In this document: positions 15,236 to 22,769 of the stretch, piece by piece
Position numbering within the stretch: position 1 is the stretch's first letter
How the letters are laid out: every line of letters begins with the position of its first letter
Program-made: the position numbers and the translations under genes
The notes under the pieces: model-generated
Seen by the model: the letters and a program-made list of their open reading frames with translations, nothing else
Told to the model about the DNA's origin: nothing
Databases searched by the model: none
From: CAYOUV01 sp964407265
GTDB lineage: Bacteria; Chloroflexota; Anaerolineae; Anaerolineales; Villigracilaceae
Assembly (NCBI GenBank): GCA_964407265.1
Contig: CAYOUV010000034.1
Location: forward strand, 1 to 33,136
Direction of reading: 5' to 3'
DNA: 33,136 nt

Positions 15236-17842
15236 ATGAAGCTCATCCTGACCCACGAACAGGCGGATTTCGATGCCCTGGCATCTTCCTACGGGGCACA
15301 TTTGCTGGATGAAAGCGCGCTGCCGGTCATGCCGCGCCGATTAAATCGCAATGTGCGCGCTTTTGTGACCCTTTATGGAGCCGAGTTCCCTTTTGTGGAC
15401 CAGCGCGACCTGCCGCAAGAGACGGTCGAAGCGGTCACGCTGGTGGATACGCAGTCCCTGGTGACGATCAAGGGGATGGGGAAGAAGACCGCGATTCGTG
15501 TCCTGGATCACCACCCGCGTCGGAGCGATCTACCGGAAAACTGGCAGGTCAGCCTCCTGGAGATCGGTGCAACGACCACCTTGCTGGTCGAGTCCCTGCA
15601 GGAGCACAATGGACATTTAGGTGTCATCCAATCCACGCTGCTGCTCTTGGGGATCTACGAAGATACCGGCTCTTTGAGTTACGGCAGCACCACGCCGCGT
15701 GACGTGCGGGCTGCGGCTTATTTACTGGAGCAGGGCGCCAGCCTGAAGATTGCCGGGGATTTTCTCAATCCGCCGCTTTCATCTGACCAGCGCGAGGTAT
15801 ACGATCGTTTAATCGCTAATGCTCAGACCCATGATATCAATGGTCATACCGTGATCCTGGCCTGCGGCGATGCGCGCAATTTGGACGAAGAGATATCTTC
15901 CCTGGCACATAAAATTCGCGACCTGTTGGACCCCGATGCGCTATTTGTGTTGGTTTCAACGGTCGAGGGGATTCGTATCGTCGCGCGCTCGACCACCGAT
16001 GAGATCGATGTGGCGGCGATCACCGCCCAGTTCGGCGGCGGGGGGCACGACCGGGCAGCGGCTGCTTTAATTCGTGTGTCAAGCGAGCAGACCCGCCCCG
16101 TGGTCCTTGAAGAAACCTGCCGCTCCTTGCTCGAAGTGCTGCCGCGCTTCATTGAGCCGTCGGTCACTGTGGCGCAGATTATGTCCCGTGGACCGCAGGT
16201 ACTTGCACCGGAGACGCCCGTCCAAAAAGCGGCCAAGCTGATGCAGCGTTTCGGGTATGAAGGCTATCCGGTGGTGCGGGATGGCAAAGTTATCGGCTTG
16301 CTGACCCGCCGCGCTGTCGATCGGGCGACCACGCATAAGCTCAATCTGACGGCTGCCAGTTTGATGGAGGCGGGCGAGGTGACGGTCCACCCCGGCGATT
16401 CGCTGCAGGTCCTGCAGACCCGCATGACTGATAGCGGCTGGGGGCAGATCCCGGTAGCGGATCCGGAAAGTGGGCAGGTGATCGGCATCGTTACGCGCAC
16501 GGATTTGCTCAATACGCTGGCGCCGCCGGAAACCCGCCGTGCAGAGCAAAACCTGGCCGCTCTCCTGGATCAGGCGCTGCCCGAGGCGCGTCTGGAATTA
16601 ATCCGCCGGGTGGCTGAGGCGGCCTCGGCACAATCCATGGCGCTCTACGTCGTTGGTGGTTTTGTGCGCGACTTGCTGCTCCAGCGCCCCAGCCTGGATT
16701 TTGATATCGTGGTCGAGGGTGATGCAATTGCGCTGGCGAAAGCTCTTTCCAAAAAATATGCTGGGCGGGTTACCAGCCACAACCGCTTTGGAACAGCCAA
16801 ATGGTTCTTGCAGGGCTCCAAATTATCCGACCCAAAAGAGATACCGTCGTTCCTGGATCTGATTTCGGCCCGGACGGAATTTTACGAACGGCCTACCGCG
16901 CTGCCCACAGTTGAACGCGGCAGCATCAAGCTGGACCTGCACCGCCGCGATTTCAGCATCAATACACTGGCAATTCGTTTGGATGGCCATCACTACGGCG
17001 AGCTGTACGATTACTGGGGCGGGATGAACGACCTGGAGCGCGGACTGGTACGCGTGCTGCACTCGCTCTCATTCGTCGATGATCCCACCCGCATGCTGCG
17101 GGCTGTCAGGTTCGAGCAGCGTTTCGACTTCCACATCGAAAACCGGACCCTGCAGCTGATAGACGAAGCCCGCTCCTTGCTTGAGAAACTCTCCAGCGAG
17201 CGCATCCACCACGAACTGGACTTGATCCTGGATGAGCCGCGCGCAGTCGCCATGTTGGCTCGCCTGGAAGACCTGGGTTTACTGCGCGCCATCCATTCTG
17301 ATTTACCCTGGGACCCTGCGATTCAAAAGCGACTGGCGCAGGGGCTGGAAGTTGACGTACCGGCTGAGTTCGGACCTATCTCGGACTTGAGCGGACCTCC
17401 CCTGCGACGCGTGCTGGGCTATCTCCTGTGGTGGCTCTCGTTGAAACCGCCCGCCTTGAAAAGCATCTGCAGGCGACTGCGGATATCTGCGTCGATGACC
17501 AAAATCCTGGCATCGGCTGCGGCGCTGTGGGTCGACCTGCCCGGTTTGCGGGAGGCCAGGCCCAGTACCTGGGTCAGCCGTCTGGAAGATGTGCCGCCGG
17601 TCGTGGTCTATGCCGCTTACCTGGCTGTGAGCGATGCTAAATTGCGCCAGTCTTTGAACGCTTATCTATCCAAATGGCGCCTGGTCAAGCCGGGCGTCGA
17701 TGGCCACGATCTGCAAACGCGCGGGCTGAAGCCGGGTCCGCGCTATCAGGAGATTCTCTGGCGCCTGCGCCAGGCCTGGTTGGATGGAGAGATTTTCACT
17801 GTGGAAGAAGAAGGGGAATTGCTGGACCGCTTGATCAAATAA
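15236..17842 (+). CDS. DHH-CBS-tRNA nucleotidyltransferase/poly(A) polymerase fusion
   Basis: An 868-residue multidomain protein. Residues 1-300 are a DHH/DHHA1 phosphoesterase module with HEQADFDALAS, LDHHPRR and GGGGHDRAAA near 267. Two CBS domains follow (about 310-365 and 375-425), likely nucleotide sensors. From about 470 comes the class II nucleotidyltransferase head, with VVGGFVRDLLL, the catalytic DFDIVVEG and RRDFSINTLAI, then DDPTRMLRAVRF and a helical RNA-binding tail. Fusions of this type are known in bacteria, some acting as A-adding enzymes that share CCA synthesis with a separate CC-adding enzyme. Whether this one adds CCA or only A cannot be read here. It is divergent from the ProRS operon, 64 nt from the leader start. 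Confidence 0.9.
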   Translation: MKLILTHEQADFDALASSYGAHLLDESALPVMPRRLNRNVRAFVTLYGAEFPFVDQRDLPQETVEAVTLVDTQSLVTIKGMGKKTAIRVLDHHPRRSDLPENWQVSLLEIGATTTLLVESLQEHNGHLGVIQSTLLLLGIYEDTGSLSYGSTTPRDVRAAAYLLEQGASLKIAGDFLNPPLSSDQREVYDRLIANAQTHDINGHTVILACGDARNLDEEISSLAHKIRDLLDPDALFVLVSTVEGIRIVARSTTDEIDVAAITAQFGGGGHDRAAAALIRVSSEQTRPVVLEETCRSLLEVLPRFIEPSVTVAQIMSRGPQVLAPETPVQKAAKLMQRFGYEGYPVVRDGKVIGLLTRRAVDRATTHKLNLTAASLMEAGEVTVHPGDSLQVLQTRMTDSGWGQIPVADPESGQVIGIVTRTDLLNTLAPPETRRAEQNLAALLDQALPEARLELIRRVAEAASAQSMALYVVGGFVRDLLLQRPSLDFDIVVEGDAIALAKALSKKYAGRVTSHNRFGTAKWFLQGSKLSDPKEIPSFLDLISARTEFYERPTALPTVERGSIKLDLHRRDFSINTLAIRLDGHHYGELYDYWGGMNDLERGLVRVLHSLSFVDDPTRMLRAVRFEQRFDFHIENRTLQLIDEARSLLEKLSSERIHHELDLILDEPRAVAMLARLEDLGLLRAIHSDLPWDPAIQKRLAQGLEVDVPAEFGPISDLSGPPLRRVLGYLLWWLSLKPPALKSICRRLRISASMTKILASAAALWVDLPGLREARPSTWVSRLEDVPPVVVYAAYLAVSDAKLRQSLNAYLSKWRLVKPGVDGHDLQTRGLKPGPRYQEILWRLRQAWLDGEIFTVEEEGELLDRLIK

Positions 17843-17872
17843 AAATATTCCATAACTTGACACATTATGGAA

Positions 17873-17895
17873 GACCTCCCTGATTTAGGGAGGTC
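17873..17895. terminator. Bidirectional terminator hairpin
   Basis: Perfect 8-bp stem GACCTCCC (17873-17880) and GGGAGGTC (17888-17895) with a 7-nt loop, followed by ATTTTCGTT on the plus strand. It lies between the convergent nucleotidyltransferase and haem-binding genes. Confidence 0.75.
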
Positions 17896-17902
17896 ATTTT
17901 CG

Positions 17903-18331
17903 TTATTTGCCAAGGCTGGCTTGCAGACCTGTTATTAGTTCCTGCTTTTGCTGATTGGTCAAGCGCGATCCGGGATGTGCGATCCAGTATTGGATCGGGG
18001 GCATTTCACCACTCTGAATAGCTTCGGCTAATTCATTCATTTCTGCCGGGTGATTATTCCAGTCGGAGAAGTTAAAGTGCCGGCGGCCAGAGACCACATC
18101 GTTGTAGATCAGCCAGGAAGCCGGGGCGATATTGCTGTACCAGGGCCATTCGGTCTCATTGCTGTGGCACTGGAAGCAGTGCTCCTTGGCAAGCTGGCGA
18201 GTCTGCGGACTGTCCCAGTTGGGTTCCGTGATTACGGGCGGATTGGTATGATCCTTGCCGAAAGGGAGAAACTGGATCAGTATGAATAGAGCCAGTCCGC
18301 CCAGCAGGATGAATAACAGAGTCTTCTTCAT
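17903..18331 (-). CDS. Membrane-anchored haem-binding domain protein (cytochrome c-like)
   Basis: A 142-residue protein with an N-terminal signal anchor (KKTLLFILLGGLALFILIQF, residues 2-21) and an extracytoplasmic domain. CFQCH at 52-56 is a haem c attachment motif, and SGEMPPIQYWIAHP near residue 108 supplies the likely Met axial ligand. The WPWYSNIAPASWLIYNDV and HFNFSDW segments match the haem_bd domain family of monohaem proteins. It is probably an electron carrier or redox sensor at the outer face of the membrane. A good AAGGAGG precedes the ATG. It is downstream of the SDR gene but 223 nt apart, so probably separately transcribed; I see no strong promoter. Confidence 0.82.
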   Translation of the reverse strand: MKKTLLFILLGGLALFILIQFLPFGKDHTNPPVITEPNWDSPQTRQLAKEHCFQCHSNETEWPWYSNIAPASWLIYNDVVSGRRHFNFSDWNNHPAEMNELAEAIQSGEMPPIQYWIAHPGSRLTNQQKQELITGLQASLGK

Positions 18332-18404
18332 GTGCCTCCTTACGTTGTCGGGAATTATGCCGGACGCAAATTTAGCCGTCCCATGTTGTGAATTGTATCA
18401 CTAG

Positions 18405-18548
18405 CTAATTCCAATGAAGGAGCGCATGGTTGTTTTTCCCATTTGGAGGCTTTGGCAATGCCAAGATCATCCCAAGGCTGGCGCAGGCCAGGTACATCCC
18501 TGGACAAAGGGCGCCGAGACTGACCAGGAAGTTTTTTGGTTTGTCCAT
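18405..18548 (-). CDS. Possible 47-aa small membrane protein after the SDR gene
   Basis: An ATG at 18548, 6 nt after the SDR stop codon, opens a 47-residue frame beginning MDKPKNFLVSLGALCPG, with one hydrophobic segment (about 7-31) and a polar C-terminus ending LLHWN. There is no Shine-Dalgarno site, so it would rely on reinitiation after the SDR. It could be a genuine small membrane protein, a decayed fragment of a longer gene, or chance. I do not recognise it. Confidence 0.3.
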   Translation of the reverse strand: MDKPKNFLVSLGALCPGMYLACASLGMILALPKPPNGKNNHALLHWN

Positions 18549-18554
18549 CCGTTG

Positions 18555-19457
18555 TTAGCGGTAGTGCCGTTTGAGTTCCGAAGCATACCGTTGACCGACA
18601 CGCTCCCGATTTTCACGCAGCCAGTCTTCCAGGCGTGTTTCGCAGCGCGCTGGTTCAGACGAGACCAACAGTCCTGCCATCAGGCCGTCCACTTCTTCAG
18701 GTGTCAGCAGCACGTCGCCGACAAACAGGCTCAGGAAGCGTGCCGCTGACAGGGCCAATTTCGGGGGCACATGTACCAGCCGTCGGCTGTGACCGATCGT
18801 TTCCCCAATCAGGCCTACCATCTGCCCGAAGCTGAAAATATCCGGTCCGACGGCATCCATCACTATGTTTTCCTGCCGGTAGACTGCCTCAACCGCTAAG
18901 GCTGCCAGGTCGTCCACGAAGACCGGCTGCAGCCGGTAGCTGCCATCACCGGGGACGGCAAAGATGGGGAAGCGCCGCAGCAGGTAGGCAATGTTGTTGA
19001 TCAAAATGTCCTCGGCCCCGAACAGGACAGTCGGACGCAGGATGGCATAGGACAGGCCCGACTCTTGTACGAAAGCCTCGTTCGTCGCCTTGCCCCAGAA
19101 GTAGGGCAGGGGCGAATCGAGCGCTGGATTGGTGATGCTGATGTGCACAATGCGCCGCACCCCGGCCGCGACGGCGGCGCGCACTAATATTCCGGTATTC
19201 TCGACTGCACCCGGCTGGGTGTTGAGGCCCCAGTCGAAGCGCACCCAATAGGTATTGACCAGCACCTCCACCCCACGCAAACTCTCCGTCAGACTCTGAA
19301 GGTCAAATTCCAGCGGAAAGGCTTTGACGCCTCCATTAAACGGATCCGAACGATCTGGATGACCGGTCAGGGTGATGACTTCTTCACCGCGTTTGAGCAG
19401 GCGGCGGGCGATGTACTTTCCCGAATACGAAAAGGCTCCCGTGACGGCAATTTTCAT
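18555..19457 (-). CDS. NAD(P)-binding SDR/NDUFA9-like protein
   Basis: A 300-residue Rossmann-fold protein of the atypical/extended SDR type (NmrA/NDUFA9-like). The glycine motif TGAFSYSGKYIARRLL is at the N-terminus; STITNP-like segment ISITNPALDSPLPYFWGK contains a YxxxK pair; LRPTVLFGAEDILINN and FVDDLAALAV follow, as in NDUFA9-like proteins. Substrate unknown. Its ATG overlaps the stop of the GbsR-type regulator by 4 nt, so the two are translationally coupled and controlled by the palindromic operator upstream of the regulator. A role in lipid, quinone or envelope redox is possible but unproven. Confidence 0.8.
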   Translation of the reverse strand: MKIAVTGAFSYSGKYIARRLLKRGEEVITLTGHPDRSDPFNGGVKAFPLEFDLQSLTESLRGVEVLVNTYWVRFDWGLNTQPGAVENTGILVRAAVAAGVRRIVHISITNPALDSPLPYFWGKATNEAFVQESGLSYAILRPTVLFGAEDILINNIAYLLRRFPIFAVPGDGSYRLQPVFVDDLAALAVEAVYRQENIVMDAVGPDIFSFGQMVGLIGETIGHSRRLVHVPPKLALSAARFLSLFVGDVLLTPEEVDGLMAGLLVSSEPARCETRLEDWLRENRERVGQRYASELKRHYR

Positions 19458-19987
19458 TTCAACACTCCTAAGATTTTTTCGATGGTGGTGATGCCCAGGC
19501 TCTCGAGGCGGCTGACAGCCCGGACCAGGCGGTCAAGGGCGTCAAAGAAGGCTTGCAGCGCTTGCACGCGCTCCTGCATGAAAGCCCATTCCCGCGGATC
19601 GTCGTCGGGGCCCGGGCCGGATTCCAGTTTCTCGAGCGTCGCTTGTACCGAACGGACGGCGTTGTCGAATTCGGTGTTCTGGCGCTCTTTCAGGATGCCG
19701 CGGATCGCCTGGTAGAAGTCGGTTTCGGCTTCGTAATAATCCTTGCGATCACCCAGGCGGGTGGAGCGGCGCACGAGACCCAGGCGAGCCAGCGCGCGTA
19801 CGTTGGTGCTGATGGCTCCCTTGGTCAGCCCGGTCTCTTCGACCAGGGTATCCAGGGAGAGCGCCTCGGGAGAGGTGTACAGCACGGCAAAGATGGCGCC
19901 CATACCTTTCGGGAAACCCCAAAAATGGCTGATCTGACTTAAGCCTTGGCCGAATTCTTGTTTCAGTTGTGAGAGTTGTTGGGTCAT
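19454..19987 (-). CDS. GbsR/MarR-type winged-helix regulator
   Basis: A 177-residue DNA-binding protein. ALSLDTLVEETGLTKGAISTNVRALARLGLVRRS (about 42-75) is a winged helix-turn-helix, followed by the wing LGDRKDYYEAE and a helical dimerisation region. The N-terminal HFWGFPKGMGAIFAVLYTSPE segment is typical of the GbsR branch of the MarR superfamily, which in Bacillus controls glycine-betaine genes. Here it is cotranscribed with an SDR gene, so it may sense that enzyme's substrate or an unrelated effector. A perfect palindrome at the predicted transcription start suggests autorepression. Confidence 0.85.
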   Translation of the reverse strand: MTQQLSQLKQEFGQGLSQISHFWGFPKGMGAIFAVLYTSPEALSLDTLVEETGLTKGAISTNVRALARLGLVRRSTRLGDRKDYYEAETDFYQAIRGILKERQNTEFDNAVRSVQATLEKLESGPGPDDDPREWAFMQERVQALQAFFDALDRLVRAVSRLESLGITTIEKILGVLK

Positions 19988-20004
19988 GAGATTCTCTTTT
20001 AGAA

Positions 20005-20024
20005 TGTTTAGTAAGTACTAAACA
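20005..20024. promoter_or_regulatory. Palindromic operator of the GbsR-type regulator
   Basis: TGTTTAGTA (20005-20013) and TACTAAACA (20016-20024) are perfect 9-bp arms with a 2-nt centre. The site covers the predicted transcription start of the regulator gene, where a bound repressor would block initiation. Confidence 0.75.
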
Positions 20025-20025
20025 A

Positions 20026-20054
20026 AGTATATGTTAATGCTTGAGATATGTCAA
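20026..20054 (-). promoter_or_regulatory. Promoter of the regulator-SDR operon
   Basis: On the minus strand, consensus TTGACA (20054-20049), a 17-nt spacer and TATACT (20031-20026). It is among the strongest promoters in the window and is followed immediately by the palindromic operator. Confidence 0.8.
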
Positions 20055-20100
20055 GAGACATTCCCGCCATTCGGATTGTATGGGGTCTGAATTCGAGGAG

Positions 20101-20649
20101 TTATTTGAGCTTTTGGTATAACTCGGCGCCGTGGAAGCCGTTTTTGATCAAATCGCTGGCAAGTTTCTGGGTGAAATGCAGCCAGCTCTCCTGGCCGTCA
20201 CTCTGATAAATGATGGTCACATATCCCGCTTGCGGACCGGGAGTCTTGTCAGTGGGAAAGCGGTTTTCCAAAATTGTTACGACTTGTTCGATCAGCTTTC
20301 CCAGGTTTTCTTCATCCGTTAGATCGCTGATTTGGAGCGTGATTGTATAATCAGTCTCCATCTCCGTGAAATAGGCTACGTTCCCTTGCGCATCGATACA
20401 GTTTTCACCATAGGCCTGGGCATAGGCCGTGGCTTCCGGCTGGACGGTTTGCTTGATGGCAGCCTCCACTTCCTTCGAGAGATCCGGCAGGTCCTGGTAG
20501 GCCCAAACGAAGGCACATTGCGGTTGAGGAATCGGCGTGTCGGTGGGCTTTACAGGTGTTGGTGTGGGCGTGGGCGTGCCAATCGCCAGCTCTTGCAGTG
20601 GCGCGCAGGCCACGAGGAAGATGATCAAAACCAGCAGGAATTTTTTCAT
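20101..20649 (-). CDS. Lipoprotein of unknown function
   Basis: A 182-residue exported protein. MKKFLLVLIIFLVAC is a signal peptide with a lipobox ending at Cys15, so it should be lipid-anchored on the outside of the membrane. A Thr-Pro tether (TPTPTPTPVKPTDTPIP, about 25-42) follows, a linker style frequent in Chloroflexota surface proteins. The remaining domain has two Cys (47 and 83), which could form a disulfide, and no motif that I recognise. It is divergent from feoA, separated by 131 nt. Translation starts near the end of a tiny overlapping ATG-TGA frame. Confidence 0.7.
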   Translation of the reverse strand: MKKFLLVLIIFLVACAPLQELAIGTPTPTPTPVKPTDTPIPQPQCAFVWAYQDLPDLSKEVEAAIKQTVQPEATAYAQAYGENCIDAQGNVAYFTEMETDYTITLQISDLTDEENLGKLIEQVVTILENRFPTDKTPGPQAGYVTIIYQSDGQESWLHFTQKLASDLIKNGFHGAELYQKLK

Positions 20650-20711
20650 GAGGTTGCACTCATCTTAAATTTTACCCTGTTCTTGACGAATTTTATTACT
20701 CACCTTACATT

Positions 20712-20727
20712 AGTGATGATTATCACT
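20712..20727. promoter_or_regulatory. Candidate metal-repressor operator of feoAB
   Basis: AGTGAT (20712-20717) and ATCACT (20722-20727) are perfect inverted arms around a GATT centre. The TGATGATTATCA core resembles part of a Fur box, though a DtxR-like site is also possible. It touches the -35 region of the feoA promoter. Confidence 0.6.
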
Positions 20728-20755
20728 TGGCCTACTCTCAGAATAAGGATATAAA
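20727..20755 (+). promoter_or_regulatory. Promoter of feoAB
   Basis: Weak TTGGCC at 20727-20732, a 17-nt spacer and TATAAA at 20750-20755. The predicted start near 20762 excludes the upstream ATG at 20727 as the feoA start codon. Confidence 0.5.
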
Positions 20756-20780
20756 TAGTCGCAATCAGACTGAGGTGCCT

Positions 20781-21020
20781 ATGAAGTTACTGGAAGTTCA
20801 ACCAGGCGAGCAGGTAAAAGTAACCGGCTTTGAGGGTGGCAAGGGCTTGCAGGCTAAGTTGACCCAGCATGGGATTTACCCTGGCGATTGCCTGCGCCTG
20901 CTTCGCAAAGCCCCTTTGGGCGGACCGCTGTTGGTCGAAGTCAACCAGCGTGAACTGGCGCTGGGACGCGGGGTGGCGGCAAGAATCATTGTGGAGGTCA
21001 TACCGTGCGAGTCGCTTTGA
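20781..21020 (+). CDS. feoA: Ferrous iron transport protein A
   Basis: A 79-residue cytoplasmic protein with the FeoA SH3-like fold: MKLLEVQPGEQVKVTGFEGGKGLQAKLTQHGIYPGDCLRL and the later GGPLLVEVNQRELALGRGVAARI are characteristic. FeoA helps the FeoB iron permease, probably by binding its G domain. The start at ATG 20781 follows GAGGTG by 4 nt; the longer frame begins inside the promoter. Its end overlaps the GTG start of feoB by 16 nt, so translation is coupled. Confidence 0.9.
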   Translation: MKLLEVQPGEQVKVTGFEGGKGLQAKLTQHGIYPGDCLRLLRKAPLGGPLLVEVNQRELALGRGVAARIIVEVIPCESL

Positions 21021-22711
21021 TTGGTCAGCCCAATTGCGGTAAGAGTACGCTTTTCAATCAAGTTGCTGGCTACAAGGCTGAAACCGGGAATTTTTCCGGC
21101 ACGACGGTGACATTTACCGAAAGCAAAGTCCGCGTGGGGGGACAGATAGTCGAGGTTGTCGATCTACCCGGCACGTACGCCCTGGAAGGAACCAATCCGG
21201 CTGAACGCGAATCCGCATTGTACCTCGGATCAAAGCATGTGGACGTGATCGTCAACGTGCTCGATGCAACCCATCTGGCCCAGGGCCTCGAACTCAGCCT
21301 GGAGTTGCTCTCTTTAAAAAAGCCGCTGGTGATTGCGATGAACATGATGGACGAGGCCACCCGGCTTGGCTTACACATTGACGGTCTGGCGCTGTCGGCT
21401 GCGATGGGTGTACCGGTCCTGCCGTTGGTGGCCAGCAAGGGACGCGGGGTAAAGAATTTATTTCTGGCAACACTGGAAGCTGTCCGTCAACCCCCTGACA
21501 CGAAAAAGCGCCTGGAGATTGGCTGCGACAGTCTTGGGCGTCACGCCCAGGCGCTGGAATTAATGGAGCGATTTACACGGCGCGGCGAGAGCCGGGTATC
21601 CCTGCGTGACCGGCTGGATGATGTCCTGCTGCACTCGGTCTGGGGTTATTTGATTTTGCTCTTGGTTTTGCTGGCCTTCTTTGAAGCGGTTTACGGTATC
21701 GGTCAACTCACTGAACCACCGCTGCTGGTCCTCTTCGATGCGATTACGCGATGGGTGGTTTCGAACACTGGCGGAAGGGCGTTTCTGGGTCAACTGGTCT
21801 TGGGTGTCATGCAGGGCATTTCTGCCGGGGTGGCAATTGTCTTACCGTATTTGCTTCCGTTTTTATTCGGGTTGGGTATTTTGGAGGACGTCGGTTATCT
21901 GCCGCGTGTGGCTTTCCTGATGGATGCCCTGATGCACCGCATGGGGCTGCATGGGAAAGCCATTGTTCCCTTCATCCTGGGTTATGGCTGCAATGTCCCG
22001 GCTGTGATGGCCACGCGGACCCTGGAAGACCAGCGCGAGCGCTATCTGGCGGCTGCCCTGGCGACGCTGGTCCCGTGTGCGGCGCGCTTGGCAGTCGTTT
22101 TCGGATTGGTGGCTTTTTATCTGGGGCCGCTGGCTGCCTTTGGGTTGTACGTCTTCAACCTGTTCGTGATCGCGTTGACAGGCCGAATTCTGACTGGCTT
22201 GATGCCGGAAGACACTCCCGGCTTGATCTTGGAGATGCCGACCTACCGTATCCCGACCTTTCGCAATGTGCTTGGCAAAGCCTGGTTCCGGGTGCGAGAA
22301 TTTGTGGTCGAAGCCTGGCCGGTCCTGATCGCCGGAAGTGCCGTGCTGGCAATCCTGAATTTCTTCAATGCCGAGACCTTTTTTAACTGGTCCCTGCGCC
22401 CGTTGACCTGGGCGCTGGGACTGCCGTCCCAGGTTGGCGTACCCCTGATCTTCGGCATCCTGCGCAAGGAACTATCGCTGGTCATGCTGGGTCAGGCGCT
22501 GGGTACGGTCGACTTTGCCTCGGTCCTGACCACTACCCAGATGTTGACCTATACGGTCTTTGTCATGTTCTACATCCCCTGTCTGGCGACCTTGAGCGTC
22601 TTGCGCCGCGAATTGGGTACGCGGGCCATGCTGGCTATCACCGCTCTAACGGTTGTGGTGGCGCTGGTTGCGGCGCTGGTAGTGCGTGGGGTGGCGGTAT
22701 TTTTTCTTTAA
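21005..22711 (+). CDS. feoB: Ferrous iron permease FeoB
   Basis: A 568-residue Fe(II) transporter of the inner membrane, starting with GTG. The G domain shows G1 GQPNCGKST (7-15), G3 DLPG (53-56), G4 NMMD (113-116) and a G5-like VASKG. A short helical linker leads to the membrane domain from about 215, with the two gate repeats: GYGCNVPAVMATRTLEDQRERYLAA and the later FGILRKELSLVMLG. It is clearly shorter than the E. coli protein (about 770) yet has both nucleotide and gate motifs, so it seems complete. Expression probably follows iron through the operator upstream of feoA. Confidence 0.93.
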   Translation: MRVALIGQPNCGKSTLFNQVAGYKAETGNFSGTTVTFTESKVRVGGQIVEVVDLPGTYALEGTNPAERESALYLGSKHVDVIVNVLDATHLAQGLELSLELLSLKKPLVIAMNMMDEATRLGLHIDGLALSAAMGVPVLPLVASKGRGVKNLFLATLEAVRQPPDTKKRLEIGCDSLGRHAQALELMERFTRRGESRVSLRDRLDDVLLHSVWGYLILLLVLLAFFEAVYGIGQLTEPPLLVLFDAITRWVVSNTGGRAFLGQLVLGVMQGISAGVAIVLPYLLPFLFGLGILEDVGYLPRVAFLMDALMHRMGLHGKAIVPFILGYGCNVPAVMATRTLEDQRERYLAAALATLVPCAARLAVVFGLVAFYLGPLAAFGLYVFNLFVIALTGRILTGLMPEDTPGLILEMPTYRIPTFRNVLGKAWFRVREFVVEAWPVLIAGSAVLAILNFFNAETFFNWSLRPLTWALGLPSQVGVPLIFGILRKELSLVMLGQALGTVDFASVLTTTQMLTYTVFVMFYIPCLATLSVLRRELGTRAMLAITALTVVVALVAALVVRGVAVFFL

Positions 22712-22718
22712 TACGATA

Positions 22719-22743
22719 AAAGCCCAGGCAAAACCTGGGCTTT
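22719..22743. terminator. Bidirectional terminator between feoB and degV
   Basis: Perfect 10-bp stem AAAGCCCAGG (22719-22728) and CCTGGGCTTT (22734-22743) with a 5-nt loop. T-rich sequence follows on the minus strand, so it mainly ends the DegV gene and can also end feoB. Confidence 0.85.
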
Positions 22744-22769
22744 CAGGCTTTCAACAACGCAGAAAACAA

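Noticed and set aside
18414..18749. Plus-strand frame over the SDR 3' end
   Set aside because: Antisense to the SDR gene, with no recognisable domain and no ribosome binding site.
20541..20580. GTGTTGG-like simple repeat as a CRISPR or regulatory array
   Set aside because: It is the coding sequence of the Thr-Pro tether of the lipoprotein.
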